A stretch of 64,000 nt of DNA from Neorhizobium petrolearium (GCF_017873175.1 NZ_JAGGJW010000005.1:346763-410762), one strand, 5' to 3'. Positions 8,872 through 19,462 are shown, numbered from the stretch's first letter. Translations and numbers: made by a program. The notes: generated by a model not told the origin, from the sequence alone.

Positions 8872-9930
8872 TCAATCTCCAAGCCTCGGATATGTAGCAA
8901 GAACGTTGTCGCGGAGAATTTTGTTCAACTTGGCTTCCGGCAAGCCCTCCGGCAGCACGTCCATTCCTTCGTAATGCCAGTGCGGGTAGTCCGAGGAAAA
9001 CAGCAGCATATCATCGCTCAGCAGATGGTCGAGCGATTTGGCCACGTCTTCGATATCGTCCGGCCCGTCAAAAGGCTGCGATGTCATACGGACATGCCGG
9101 CGGATAATATCGCCGGGAGCATCCTTGACCCACGGCACCTCGATGCGCGTGCCGCGCCAATCCTTGCCCATGCGCCACATCAGGGCCGGCATCCAGGTGA
9201 CGCCGGATTCGATCAGCACCGTCTTCAGGTTCGGATATTTGGTGAAGACCCCTTCGGCAATCAGGCTCGCGACCTGGGTCGAGAAGCCCTGTGGCTGCAC
9301 GACATGGTCCTCGATCAGGAAGGAATGGAAGCCGCTGTGACTGGGCGCATGGCGGAAATTCGAGCCCGCGTGAATGCCGATCGGAAGCCCGTGTCTTTCA
9401 GCCGCCTCGTAGATCGGCCAGTAGGTGCGGCGGCCGAGCGGAAGCTCGGTCATGGCAAGCGTCAGGATCTGCACGAAGCGCTTGTCGCCGGCCCTCCGTT
9501 CGATCTCTTCGACAGCGGCTTCGACATTCTGGAGCGGCACCAGCATGGACGCCCTCAGCCGGTGATCACGATCGAGCCACTTGTCGGCGAGCCAGTCGTT
9601 GGTGGCACGGCAGATCGCGGCCGCGAGATAGGGGTCGAAGAGCGCATGCGCACCCGATACGACGTTGAGGATGGCGCATTCGAGGCCGAGCGGATCGAGC
9701 AGGTTCTTCTGCATCTGCGTGAGCGGATCGTCGGTCCACTCCCAGCCGGGCCGCATGTAGGGGCGGGTGCGCTCCGGATAGCCCATCAGTTCCAGCACGT
9801 CGACTTCGCGCGATGTGACGATCTCTGTCCAATAGTCATCGAGATAGGGAAGCAGGTCCGCGCGGCGCGGCGTCGGAGGATGGACGTCGCAGTCGATCGC
9901 GCCGGCAGTCTGTACTCTGGACATGTTCAT
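8872..9930 (-). CDS. Amidohydrolase family metalloenzyme (ACMSD-like), copy 2
   Basis: Second enzyme of the same family, 352 residues, with DCDVHPP at about 13-19, the GIHAGSNF His block mid-protein and the closing SSDYPHW motif. It shares the layout of copy 1 throughout (RRTYWPIYEAAERHGLPIG corresponds to a nearly identical stretch in copy 1), which indicates tandem duplication followed by divergence. Its ATG overlaps the stop of the GMC oxidoreductase gene by 4 bases (ATGA), so the three genes form one coupled unit. Two diverged copies side by side could mean a heteromeric enzyme or two sequential steps; the sequence does not decide. Confidence 0.85.
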   Translation of the reverse strand: MNMSRVQTAGAIDCDVHPPTPRRADLLPYLDDYWTEIVTSREVDVLELMGYPERTRPYMRPGWEWTDDPLTQMQKNLLDPLGLECAILNVVSGAHALFDPYLAAAICRATNDWLADKWLDRDHRLRASMLVPLQNVEAAVEEIERRAGDKRFVQILTLAMTELPLGRRTYWPIYEAAERHGLPIGIHAGSNFRHAPSHSGFHSFLIEDHVVQPQGFSTQVASLIAEGVFTKYPNLKTVLIESGVTWMPALMWRMGKDWRGTRIEVPWVKDAPGDIIRRHVRMTSQPFDGPDDIEDVAKSLDHLLSDDMLLFSSDYPHWHYEGMDVLPEGLPEAKLNKILRDNVLATYPRLGD

Positions 9931-11555
9931 GCAGCCTGCACTCCCGTTCTTTCTTCCCGGATGAAATCCGCCGCCTTCTCGGCAATCATGACGGTCGGGG
10001 CCTGGGTATTGCCTGATACAATGGTGGGCATGATCGAGGCATCGACGACGCGCAGGCCGGAGAGACCGTGGACCCGCAGCCGGTCATCCACCACCGCCAT
10101 ACGATCGCGGCCCATCTTGCAGGTGCCGACGGGATGGAAGGTGGTGTTGACGGTCCGGCGCGCATAGTCGAGCAGTTCGTCCCGCGACTGCACGGCAGCG
10201 GTCGGCAGGATTTCCTCCGGCTCGAAACGATCCATGGCCGAGCTGGCGACAATGCGCCGGACCGCCTCGACCGAGCGTATGACAATCTCCCGGTCCGCCT
10301 CCTCCTTCAGGAAATTATGCAGGATGCGCGGCTGGACCGAAGGATCCCTATCCGCGACATGGCAATGGCCACGGCTCTCGGGCCTGAGGATGCATACCGA
10401 CGAGGTAATTCCCGGAAACGGATGCATCGCACCGCCGAAACTGGGCGACGTGGAACCTGAAACGTGGATCTGGATATCGGGAGCCGGCGCATCCGGCGAA
10501 GTCTTGATGAAGGCGCCGAGCAGCGTCGGCGACCCGCCGAGCGGTCCCCTCTTTGTCGCAAGATACTGCATGCCGAGCAGCATTCGGCCGAGGCGCGTCC
10601 CGCCACGGGTATTGAGCGTATGGGTGTTGTGGAGGCGATGCTGCACCCGGATATGCCAGTGGTCCTGCAGATTTTCGCCGACGCCCGGCAGGCCGTGCAG
10701 CACCTCGATGCCGGCGTCTGACAGCACGTCCGGCGAACCGACGCCCGATCGCTCGAGTATGGCCGGAGAACCATAAGCTCCCGCCGACAAAATGACGTCC
10801 CGCCCGGCCTTCGCCTCCTGGCTCTGTCCATCGATGCTGAAGGTGATGCCGCTCGCGCGCCTGCCGTCGAAGGTCACGCGGTCGACGAGCGCATTGGTGA
10901 CAACGGTCAGGTTGCGGCGGTGGCGGATCGGCTGGAGAAAGGCCCGCGCGGTGGAGTGACGCACGCCATTCTTGATGGTGGCGACGAAGAAGGCGACACC
11001 TTCGTTGTCGCCGGAATTGTAGTCGTCCGAGGCTGGAATACCCTGCTCAATCGCCGCCTGGCGATAGGCGACCAGGGCTTCCCACCGCACGTTGGGATCC
11101 GAAACCGACCATTCACCTTCCGTGCCATGCGCCTCCGAACTCGGGTGATGGAAAGCTTCGGAACGCTTGAAATAGGGCAATACGCTCTCCCACGACCAGC
11201 CGCGATTGCCAAGTTGCGCCCACTGATTGTAGTCGTAGGCATGGCCGCGCACATAGATCAGGCCGTTGATGGCGGAACTGCCGCCGAGCATCTTGCCGCG
11301 CGGCAAGGGCATCCGGCGCCCTTCGAGATAGGGCTCGGGCTCGCCCTTATAGAGCCAGTCGTATTGCGGCCTGCCGATCAGGAAGGCGAGACCGAGCGGC
11401 ATGTCGACATAGAAGCCACGCCCCTCACCGCCGCCTTCGATCATCAGCACCTCAACTGACGGATCGGCCGACAAGCGGTTGGCGAGCACGCAGCCTGCAG
11501 TGCCGCCGCCCACGATGATATAGTCGTAGGTCCGGGAACGCTCGAACGCGCCCAT
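9927..11555 (-). CDS. GMC-family FAD-dependent oxidoreductase (choline/alcohol dehydrogenase-like)
   Basis: Flavoprotein of 542 residues that oxidises an alcohol group. The N-terminal dinucleotide motif VGGGTAGCVLANRL is at about 16-29, the second GMC signature is around GGSSAINGLIYVRG (about 91-104), and the C-terminal active-site His lies in TTFHPVGTCKMG, followed by NTQAPTVMIAEKAADFI. The ATG at 11555 has a GAGGAG site upstream. It is the first gene of the unit with the two amidohydrolases and is transcribed divergently from a binding-protein gene. Substrate unknown; the neighbours suggest it acts on the compound imported by the peptide-type transporter. Confidence 0.9.
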   Translation of the reverse strand: MGAFERSRTYDYIIVGGGTAGCVLANRLSADPSVEVLMIEGGGEGRGFYVDMPLGLAFLIGRPQYDWLYKGEPEPYLEGRRMPLPRGKMLGGSSAINGLIYVRGHAYDYNQWAQLGNRGWSWESVLPYFKRSEAFHHPSSEAHGTEGEWSVSDPNVRWEALVAYRQAAIEQGIPASDDYNSGDNEGVAFFVATIKNGVRHSTARAFLQPIRHRRNLTVVTNALVDRVTFDGRRASGITFSIDGQSQEAKAGRDVILSAGAYGSPAILERSGVGSPDVLSDAGIEVLHGLPGVGENLQDHWHIRVQHRLHNTHTLNTRGGTRLGRMLLGMQYLATKRGPLGGSPTLLGAFIKTSPDAPAPDIQIHVSGSTSPSFGGAMHPFPGITSSVCILRPESRGHCHVADRDPSVQPRILHNFLKEEADREIVIRSVEAVRRIVASSAMDRFEPEEILPTAAVQSRDELLDYARRTVNTTFHPVGTCKMGRDRMAVVDDRLRVHGLSGLRVVDASIMPTIVSGNTQAPTVMIAEKAADFIREERTGVQAA

Positions 11556-11663
11556 GCTTCACTCCTCCATTTCCTGCGACCGGCAATGCCATCGCAGCCT
11601 CCCGTATAATCATGGCACACGCCCCCGTCGGAAGGAAGCTGTTTGCGTCAAAACTTCACGCAA

Positions 11664-11675
11664 AAAGTATACACA
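11664..11675. promoter_or_regulatory. GTATACAC motif in the divergent promoter region
   Basis: The 265-base gap between the GMC gene and the divergent binding-protein gene (11556-11820) holds AAAGTATACACA, which shares eight bases (GTATACAC) with a site at 19320-19327 upstream of the dpp-like operon. GTATAC-centred palindromes are used by some GntR/FCD regulators. Candidate operator only. Confidence 0.25.
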
Positions 11676-11820
11676 GGAAAGGTGCTGTTGTAGATTTGCG
11701 ATCGGCAGAGTGCTGCAGAGTCGGAGGAGGAAGCCGGCCAAGCGACAATCATGTATGCACGCATGCCTGCCTGACATCTATCTATTTCATCAATCTGTTT
11801 CATGGGGAGGAGCCCAGGAG

Positions 11821-13410
11821 ATGAGCAAGCAGCAGGACGCAAGATCGTCCATCATCAACGGCAGCGGGATCAATCGAAGGACGCTTCTTGCGTCCAGTGC
11901 AGTGCTGGGCGGCGCGATGCTGTTGCCTGGACGGACGTTCGCTCAAGCGTCACAGCCCAGCCCGGGCGGCACGCTGCGCATTGCGATGCCGTTCAATCCG
12001 GCCGCACTCGACCCGATCACCGGGCGCAACGTGCCCGACTTCAATGCGCTGTATGCGATATTCGACGCACTGATCGCGTTCGATCCGGCCACGCTCGAAC
12101 TCAAGCCGATGCTGGCGAAGGACTGGACCTTCACCGATCCTAAGACGCTCGTGCTCAACCTTGTCGACGGTGTGAAATTCCATGACGGAACACCGTTCAC
12201 CGCCGAAGCCGTGAAGTTCAATCTCGACCGTTCGATGAACGATCCGCGCTCCAACGTGAAGTCGGACCTGGTCTCGGTCGCATCAGTAGCAGCCACCGGC
12301 TCGGGCCAGGTGACGATAAAGCTCAAGCAGCCGAACTACTCGCTGCCGACAATCCTGACGGGGCGCGTCGGCTGCATAGTGTCACCCGCTTCCATCCAGG
12401 CTGCGGCCAACGGCAATGTCGACCGCAATCCTGTCGGCACCGGACCGTTCAAGTTCGTTGAATGGCAGGACAATACGCTCATCAAGGTCGCCAGGAACCC
12501 CGACTACTGGCAGAAGGGCCTGCCCTATCTCGACGGCATCGACTTCCGCATCATCAACGAACTGAACACGGCCGCCCGCACGGTGACTGCCGGCGAGACC
12601 GATCTGGCGCTCAACATGGCCGCGCAGCAGATCGCCACCGCACGCCGCATGCCGGATCTCACCGCCGAGGCCAATCCTTCGATGATCTTCTTCACGCTGA
12701 TGATGAACTTCGCCAAGCCGCCGCTCAACGACATCAGGGTCCGGCAGGCGATGAACTACGCCATCAATCGGGAGGAACTGAACAAGGTTCTGATGCTTGG
12801 CCTGGGGCAGCCGACCTCGACGATGTTCCCGAAGGACTTCTGGGCAGTCGATGCCGGCACGGCGAATTTCTACCAGCACGATCCGGAAAAGGCCCGCAAA
12901 CTGCTGGCGGAGGCCGGATATCCGAACGGCCTCGAAGTCGAAACCTGGAGCTGGCCGGACCAGACGTCGATCCAGCGCCTCGAACTGGTCGGCAACCAGC
13001 TTTCGCAAGTCGGCATCCGCCTCAAGGTCACGCCCTCGCCTCCTCAGGTGGTGAACCAGTTCTTCTATATCGAGGGCAAGGGTTCGATGATCCTCAATCC
13101 GCAGGGCGGTTGGCTCGATCCGAGCCAGACCTATGAGCGGCTTTTCGGTGCGAGCGGCCAGTTCAACGCAGGCAAAGTGGAAGATCCGCAATTCCGCAAA
13201 CTCTTGGATGCGACAGGCGCCTCGGCCGATGCCGGAGAGCGCAAGGCCGCCTTCGCCGCCCTGCAGCGCTTCGTCGTGGAGCAGGCGCTGCACTTGCCAC
13301 TGGTCACGTCGGCGGCCATGTCGATCCGCAACAAGAAGGTCCAGGACTGGCATTACGACCGGCTGCATTCGCCGCGATTCCACCGCGTATGGCTCGACCA
13401 GAACGCCTGA
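11821..13410 (+). CDS. Family 5 (peptide/nickel-type) ABC substrate-binding protein, orphan copy
   Basis: Periplasmic binding protein of 529 residues. I place the start at ATG 11821, directly behind GGGGAGGAGCCCAGGAG; the frame is open upstream but without a signal peptide there. A Tat-like signal follows (NRRTLLASSAVLGG, cleavage near TFAQ at about residue 41). The mature protein begins GGTLRIAMPFNPAALDPITG, typical of SBP_bac_5. It is strongly similar along its length to the binding protein at 15477-17042 (shared blocks include NVDRNPVGTGPFKFVEWQDN and VSPAS). It has no permease genes of its own orientation, so it probably delivers to the transporter at 13493-19179. Confidence 0.92.
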   Translation: MSKQQDARSSIINGSGINRRTLLASSAVLGGAMLLPGRTFAQASQPSPGGTLRIAMPFNPAALDPITGRNVPDFNALYAIFDALIAFDPATLELKPMLAKDWTFTDPKTLVLNLVDGVKFHDGTPFTAEAVKFNLDRSMNDPRSNVKSDLVSVASVAATGSGQVTIKLKQPNYSLPTILTGRVGCIVSPASIQAAANGNVDRNPVGTGPFKFVEWQDNTLIKVARNPDYWQKGLPYLDGIDFRIINELNTAARTVTAGETDLALNMAAQQIATARRMPDLTAEANPSMIFFTLMMNFAKPPLNDIRVRQAMNYAINREELNKVLMLGLGQPTSTMFPKDFWAVDAGTANFYQHDPEKARKLLAEAGYPNGLEVETWSWPDQTSIQRLELVGNQLSQVGIRLKVTPSPPQVVNQFFYIEGKGSMILNPQGGWLDPSQTYERLFGASGQFNAGKVEDPQFRKLLDATGASADAGERKAAFAALQRFVVEQALHLPLVTSAAMSIRNKKVQDWHYDRLHSPRFHRVWLDQNA

Positions 13411-13434
13411 TCTCGACGCGGCATCAGCCAACAA

Positions 13435-13472
13435 CAGTAAACGGCCCGGTCGCAAGGCCGGGCCGTTTACTG
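13435..13472. terminator. Bidirectional terminator hairpin
   Basis: Perfect 15-base inverted repeat CAGTAAACGGCCCGG / CCGGGCCGTTTACTG with an 8-base loop. It lies between the convergent binding-protein gene (+) and permease gene (-), 24 bases after the former's stop. Confidence 0.8.
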
Positions 13473-13492
13473 TCTGGCCTTAGAGAGAACGT

Positions 13493-14404
13493 TCACCGCC
13501 GCTTGATTGTCGGGTCGAGAAGCACGCGGATCGACTCGCCGAGCGTGTTGAACGCGAGCGCCGTGAAGAGGATGGCGAAACCCGGTGCATACATCTGCGC
13601 CGGCGCCACTTCCACATAGTGATAGGCACGCGCCAGCATGCCGCCCCAGCTCGACTCCGGCGGCTGGACGCCGAGCGAGAGGAAGCTCAGGCCCGCCTCC
13701 GCCAGGAGCGCCACCGCCAGCATCAGGGTAATCTCGACGATCACAGGCTGGATCGCATTGGGCAGGATGTGGCGGAGGATCAGGTGCAGACGCGAGGCGC
13801 CGAAGCCGGTTGCCGCCTCCACGTAGAGCGCGTTCTTCACCACCAGGGTCTGCGCCCGCATCGTCCGGGCGAGCACCGGCGCAAAGGCGAAGCCGACCGC
13901 GATCATCGCATTGGTAAGACCGATGCCGAGCGCGCCGGTGACCGCAACGGCGAGCACGATCGGCGGAAAAGCGAGGACGCCGTCGATGATACGGCTGCCG
14001 AGCTCGTCGATCCAGCCGCCGACGAAGCCGATGAAAACCCCGAGCGGAACACCGATTGCAACCCCGATGCCGACGGCAAGGCTTGCGGCGTAGAGCGCGT
14101 TGTAGGAGCCGTACATCAGTCGGCTCAGCGTGTCCCGGCCGAGGTCGTCCGTGCCCAGCCAATGTTCGGCGCTCGGCGGCATCAGGAGGTCCATCAGGTT
14201 CTGCTCGTTGGGCGGATAGGGCGCTACCAGCGGCGCGAAGATCGCTGCCAACACGAGAAGCGAGAGATAAAGAAGGCTTATCAGCGCGCGCTTGTCTGAC
14301 CACAGCCACGCCCAGAACCGGAAGCGGTTGGGGGGCGGAAGGGTCGACCGGGTTGCCGGTTCGGCACGACTTTCAGTGATTGCAGTCATGTTCGCATCAG
14401 TCAT
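13493..14404 (-). CDS. Peptide-type ABC transporter permease, DppC class
   Basis: Inner-membrane permease of 303 residues with a long cytoplasmic N-terminus, the GTDDLGRD motif typical of DppC/OppC near residue 84, and the EAA loop (YVEAATGFGASRLHLILRHILP) near residue 195. It pairs with the DppB-class gene, whose stop it overlaps by 4 bases (ATGA). It is the last gene of the minus-strand importer operon and ends just before the shared terminator hairpin. Confidence 0.92.
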   Translation of the reverse strand: MTDANMTAITESRAEPATRSTLPPPNRFRFWAWLWSDKRALISLLYLSLLVLAAIFAPLVAPYPPNEQNLMDLLMPPSAEHWLGTDDLGRDTLSRLMYGSYNALYAASLAVGIGVAIGVPLGVFIGFVGGWIDELGSRIIDGVLAFPPIVLAVAVTGALGIGLTNAMIAVGFAFAPVLARTMRAQTLVVKNALYVEAATGFGASRLHLILRHILPNAIQPVIVEITLMLAVALLAEAGLSFLSLGVQPPESSWGGMLARAYHYVEVAPAQMYAPGFAILFTALAFNTLGESIRVLLDPTIKRR

Positions 14405-15360
14405 GTCGAAGCCGCCACTCTGGGATCAAAGGTCGCGTTCAGCACATCGACCAGAAGGTTGGTGAAGATCACCACCAGCACGAGCACGAGCGCCACGCCC
14501 TGCACGACGGGGAAATCCTTGTTAAGTGCCGAATAGCTGATGAGATTGCCGACACCGGGAACGGCGAAGACCGCCTCGATGATGACGGCGCTGGAAAACA
14601 GCCGGTTCACCTGCAGGCCGGCAATGGTCAGCATCGTTGCCGACACGTTTCGAAGCCCGTGCTTCCACAGGATCGAGCGCGAACTTAGCCCCTTGGCGCG
14701 CAGGGTGCGGATATATTGCGAGCCGAGCACTTCGAGCAGCGCACTGCGGACCTGTCTCGCCAGGACGGCAACGACGCCGGTCGAGAGCGCCACCGCCGGA
14801 AGGGTCGCGTAGTAGAGAGCTTCCAACGGCTTTTCGAAGAAGGAAACCGCACCCGTGGCGGGAAACCAGCGATAGCCAAGCGAAAACAGCGTGACCAGAA
14901 TGATGCCGAGCCAGAAATTGGGAACGGCGACACCGAGCGAGGCGACGCTGGTAATGATCTTGTCGAGGGTGGTGCCCTGGCGCGTGGCGGCGAGAATGCC
15001 GAGCGGGATGCCGATCAATGCGCCCAGGACCAGCGCATAGACAACCAGCAGGATCGTATGCGGCAAGCGCGTGAAGATCAGCCGCAGAACCTCTTCGTTG
15101 GAAAAGAGCGAGTGGCCGAGATCACCCTTCAAAACACTCCCCAGCCAGGCGAAATACTGCACGAGCATCGGTCGGTCGAAGCCGTAGATGTGGCGGATTT
15201 CCGCGATACGTTCGGCCGTCGCGTAATCGCCCGCAATCATGACGGCCGGATCGCCCGGCATTAGATAGACGAGGGAGAACACCACGAAGGTCGCCACGAT
15301 CATCACGGGCAAAAGCTGCATCAGCCTTCGCGCAACCATCCCGAGGACACCGTCCATCAT
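14401..15360 (-). CDS. Peptide-type ABC transporter permease, DppB class
   Basis: Inner-membrane permease of 319 residues with the DppB/OppB layout: N-terminal helix (about 9-30), YLMPGDPAVM loop, and an EAA region (LGSQYIRTLRAKGLSSRSIL) near residue 210. It begins 116 bases downstream of the binding-protein gene, beyond a hairpin, and is translationally coupled to the DppC-class gene. The two halves form the membrane channel powered by the ATPases at 17099-19179. Confidence 0.92.
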   Translation of the reverse strand: MMDGVLGMVARRLMQLLPVMIVATFVVFSLVYLMPGDPAVMIAGDYATAERIAEIRHIYGFDRPMLVQYFAWLGSVLKGDLGHSLFSNEEVLRLIFTRLPHTILLVVYALVLGALIGIPLGILAATRQGTTLDKIITSVASLGVAVPNFWLGIILVTLFSLGYRWFPATGAVSFFEKPLEALYYATLPAVALSTGVVAVLARQVRSALLEVLGSQYIRTLRAKGLSSRSILWKHGLRNVSATMLTIAGLQVNRLFSSAVIIEAVFAVPGVGNLISYSALNKDFPVVQGVALVLVLVVIFTNLLVDVLNATFDPRVAAST

Positions 15361-15393
15361 TTACACTCCGTCGATCCGCAATTGACGCCGATG

Positions 15394-15419
15394 CGGAGCG
15401 GGCCTGCAAACCCGCTCCG
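15394..15419 (-). promoter_or_regulatory. Intercistronic hairpin after binding-protein gene
   Basis: Perfect 9-base inverted repeat CGGAGCGGG / CCCGCTCCG with an 8-base loop in the gap between the binding-protein stop (15477) and the DppB start (15360). No U-tract follows, so 3' mRNA protection or partial termination is more likely than full termination. Confidence 0.55.
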
Positions 15420-15476
15420 TCCAAGTTTCGCGCAACACCCCGAAGCCGCCGCGTGGGGATGTCGTATTGCCGAGGT

Positions 15477-17042
15477 TCACGCCTCCATCCATACTTTATG
15501 GAAGCGCGGGCGCTGCAACAGGCTGAAATTGAAGCCGTGTACCTTCGGCGTGCGCACGATGATGCCGGCCGACGAGAACTGCGGCAGGTGAAGCGCATTC
15601 TCCAGTACGAAACGCTGCATCTTGTAGAGAACCTGCTGGCGTTTCGCGTTATCGAACGTGCTCATGGCCTCATCCATCAGTTCACGATAGCCCGGCAATT
15701 CGGTCTTGGCCGCGTTGCGGTAGGCCGTTGCGGAAAACTGACGATCGTAGGCGGTTGCCGGATCGGGAAGGCCGCCCGTCGGGGTCAGCAGCATGTGACC
15801 CTTTTTCTCCGTCAGAAAATACTGCATCGTCTGCGCCGGCTGTGCCGGAGTGACCTTCAGCCGGATGCCCGCCTCGGCAAGCTGGGCACTCAGAACCTCC
15901 TGACGCTGGACTGCGGCCTGGTCCGCCCAGGTGAACGTGTCGATCTGGATGCCGTTTGCGAAACCCGCTTCTTTCAGGAGGGACTTCGCACGGTCGAGAT
16001 CCCTCGTATAGAAGTTTTCAGTCGCGGGATCATTCGCCCAGAAGCCCGACGGGAACATGCTGCAATGCCCGCCGCCTAGGCCGCCCCAGAGGACCTTGTT
16101 CAACACCGGCCGGTCGAGCGCCCAGTTCATTGCCTGGCGAACACGTACGTCCGCCAGCGGTCCCTGGCCATAATTCAGGAAGGCCGTGTAGTAGATCATC
16201 GACGGCGTGGCTTCAGCGACCAGGTTAGGGTCGCGCTTGGCCACGGCCATCTGCTGCGCGCTCATGTTGAGGACGATGTCGGACTCACCTGCCGTTACCG
16301 TGCGGACAGCCGTGTTGAACTCGTTGACGATGCGGACATCGATCCCGTCCAGATAAGGCGCTTCTCCCCAATAGTTCGAGTTCTTCGTGACCTTGATGAT
16401 CGTGTTGTCCTGCCATTCCACGAACTTGAACGGCCCGGTGCCGACCGGCGCGCGGTCGACATTGCCGTCAGCCGCGGCCTTGACCGAAGCAGGCGACACG
16501 ATAAGACCGGCGCGGTCGGTCAGGACCGAGGGGAGCGTGGCATCCGGATACTTCAGCGCGATCGAAACCTGGTACGGGCCGGTGGCCTCGACCTGCTTGA
16601 CGACCGCAAGATCCGATTTCACGTTCGAACGATCGTATTCCATACCGCGCTTGAGGTGGAAGACGACCGCTTCGGCGTTGAACGGCGTGCCGTCGTGGAA
16701 CTCGACGCCCTGGCGAAGTTCCAGAACCAGCGTGGTGGGATCCGTGAACTTCCACGACGTCGCGAGCATCGGCTGAAGTTCGAGCGTTTGCGGATCAAAA
16801 CCGATCAGCGCATCGAACATCATCAAAAGAGTATTGAAATCAGGGTTGTTGCGACCCGTCAGCGGATCGAGCGCGGCGGGGTTGAACGGGATTACGGCCC
16901 GGAGCGTCCCGCCCGACCTTGGCTGCGCTTCCTGAGCGCGCGCCATTGCCGGCAACAGGGCCAGGCCGCCTGCGGCGGCTGTTCCGGCCAGCAGCGAGCG
17001 ACGGGTAAGATCCGGCATCTTTCCAAATAGACTAGTGGTCAC
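15477..17042 (-). CDS. Family 5 (peptide/nickel-type) ABC substrate-binding protein, operon copy
   Basis: Periplasmic binding protein of about 521 residues. The GTG at 17042 is preferred because GGAGGAG lies 5 bases before it; an ATG at 17063 would place that site inside the gene. A Tat-like signal follows (TRRSLLAGTAAAGGLALLPA, cleavage near ARAQ). The mature sequence GGTLRAVIPFNPAALDPLTG and the block VDRAPVGTGPFKFVEWQDN match the orphan copy at 11821-13410, so the two are paralogues. It lies between the ATPase genes and permease genes of one operon. Confidence 0.9.
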   Translation of the reverse strand: MTTSLFGKMPDLTRRSLLAGTAAAGGLALLPAMARAQEAQPRSGGTLRAVIPFNPAALDPLTGRNNPDFNTLLMMFDALIGFDPQTLELQPMLATSWKFTDPTTLVLELRQGVEFHDGTPFNAEAVVFHLKRGMEYDRSNVKSDLAVVKQVEATGPYQVSIALKYPDATLPSVLTDRAGLIVSPASVKAAADGNVDRAPVGTGPFKFVEWQDNTIIKVTKNSNYWGEAPYLDGIDVRIVNEFNTAVRTVTAGESDIVLNMSAQQMAVAKRDPNLVAEATPSMIYYTAFLNYGQGPLADVRVRQAMNWALDRPVLNKVLWGGLGGGHCSMFPSGFWANDPATENFYTRDLDRAKSLLKEAGFANGIQIDTFTWADQAAVQRQEVLSAQLAEAGIRLKVTPAQPAQTMQYFLTEKKGHMLLTPTGGLPDPATAYDRQFSATAYRNAAKTELPGYRELMDEAMSTFDNAKRQQVLYKMQRFVLENALHLPQFSSAGIIVRTPKVHGFNFSLLQRPRFHKVWMEA

Positions 17043-17098
17043 GTCTTCTCCTCCATCATCCATGACCGGCCGTGCCTGGCCACTACATCAGCATTCCA

Positions 17099-18162
17099 TC
17101 ACGTCGGCATCTGCGTGGCAGCAGCACCTCGGTCCGCGCCGTTCCGTCCCGCAGGACCAAGACCTCTCCTCTCCTTTTCCCCGAGCATCTCCTCGGCGAA
17201 ATGGCATGCGACATGGCGTCCGGGCAGCAACTCGCGCTGCTGGGGCTCCTGCGTGCGACAGATGTCCCGCACACGCGGACAGCGTGTATGAAAGCGGCAG
17301 CCGCTCGGCGGCGAGATCGCGCTCGGTATCTCGCCCTGAAGGATGATTCTCTGCCGAGCTTCGGCTGCAGCGGGATTGACCTCAGGTTCTGCCGATCGCA
17401 GTGCTTCCGTATAGGGATGCAGCGGAGTGTCGATCACGGCATGGGCAGGACCGAATTCCACGATCTTGCCGAAATACATCACCGCCACGCGATCGCTGAT
17501 GTGGCTGACCACTCTCAGATCATGGCTGATGAACACATAGGTGAGACCGAGCTGCTCCTGCAGCCGGGAGAAGAGATTGAGCATGTCGGCCTGGATCGAC
17601 ACGTCGAGCGCCGCGACCACCTCGTCGCACACGATCACGGTCGGATCGAGCATCAGCGCCCGCGCGATGTTGGCACGCTGCTTCTGGCCGCCGGAAATCT
17701 CATGCGGATAGCGGTTGGCGAGCTCCGGCGACAGTGCCACCCGATCCAGCATCGCAAAGGCCTTTTTGCGTCGCTCCGCCTTCGTCCCCTCGCCAGCTAT
17801 GTCCGCCGGTTCGCAGACGCTCTGAAGGATGGTCATGCGCGGATCGAAGGCCGCATTCGGATCCTGCGAAACGATCTGGTACTTTCGCCGGTGCCGGTTG
17901 AGCTCGCGGCGGGAAAACTTGAACGGGTCGACGTCACCATGCAGCACTCCGCCGCCGCTTGGGCTGAGCAGACCGACAAGACAGCGCCCGAGCGTCGATT
18001 TGCCGGAACCCGACTCGCCGATCACGCCAAAAATCTCGCCCTTGCGCACGCTGAAGCTGACGCCATCGACGGCGCGGATAAGAGAGCCGCGTCGTGCATT
18101 GCCGAAGCTGACATGCAGGTTGTCGGCCTTGAGGGCCGTCTGGCCGGACGAAACGACTTCGT

Positions 18163-18166
<4 letters not shown>
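17099..18166 (-). CDS. Peptide-type ABC transporter ATP-binding protein, DppF class
   Basis: Cytoplasmic ATPase of 355 residues. The start is the ATG at 18166 (MNEVVSSGQTALKADNLHVSF), which overlaps the preceding ATPase stop by 4 bases; the open frame further upstream is the neighbour's coding region. Walker A is GESGSGKST, the signature is ISGGQKQRANIARA, Walker B is VIVCDEVVAALD, and the C-terminal oligopeptide domain has the Cys-rich end CRFHTRCPRVRDICRTQEP that binds a [4Fe-4S] cluster in known Opp/Dpp proteins. Confidence 0.92.
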
Positions 18167-19179
<1,013 letters not shown>

Positions 19180-19317
19180 ACGGCCTGATCCTCCCTATCG
19201 GCCACCACCCGCACGATCAACTTGTGAAATGCAGGCGGCTGCTATGCTTTTCCCCATCACGCCCGGGATCCCGTCAGGGTTCCTGATACGCAGGCCGGCT
19301 CTTCCCAAAGCCTCGTG

Positions 19318-19328
19318 ATGTATACACT
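19318..19328. promoter_or_regulatory. GTATACAC motif upstream of the dpp-like operon
   Basis: ATGTATACACT about 140 bases upstream of the first ATPase gene carries the same eight bases as the site at 11667-11674 upstream of the orphan binding protein and GMC gene. This would fit one regulator for both promoters. Two copies of eight bases in 64 kb is weak statistically. Confidence 0.25.
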
Positions 19329-19390
19329 ACAGTACGTTTTACGGCGGCGAAAGCCCCAGAGCGATCGGAATCAAAATTGTCGTGAAGCAT

Positions 19391-19410
19391 GCCGCACAAA
19401 AGTGTGCGGC
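19391..19410 (-). terminator. Hairpin downstream of the polyamine-type importer operon
   Basis: Perfect 8-base stem GCCGCACA / TGTGCGGC with loop AAAG, 53 bases beyond the last permease stop. There is no clean U-run. It is the only strong hairpin in the 19180-19462 gap, which otherwise holds the promoter of the neighbouring operon. Confidence 0.45.
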
Positions 19411-19462
19411 GGCTTTGCAACAGAGGAAATGAGAGAGCGCCGATCCTCGAGTATCGGCTAGC

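Noticed and set aside
12382..13455. 357-codon minus-strand frame
   Set aside because: Antisense to the binding-protein gene and runs through the terminator hairpin.
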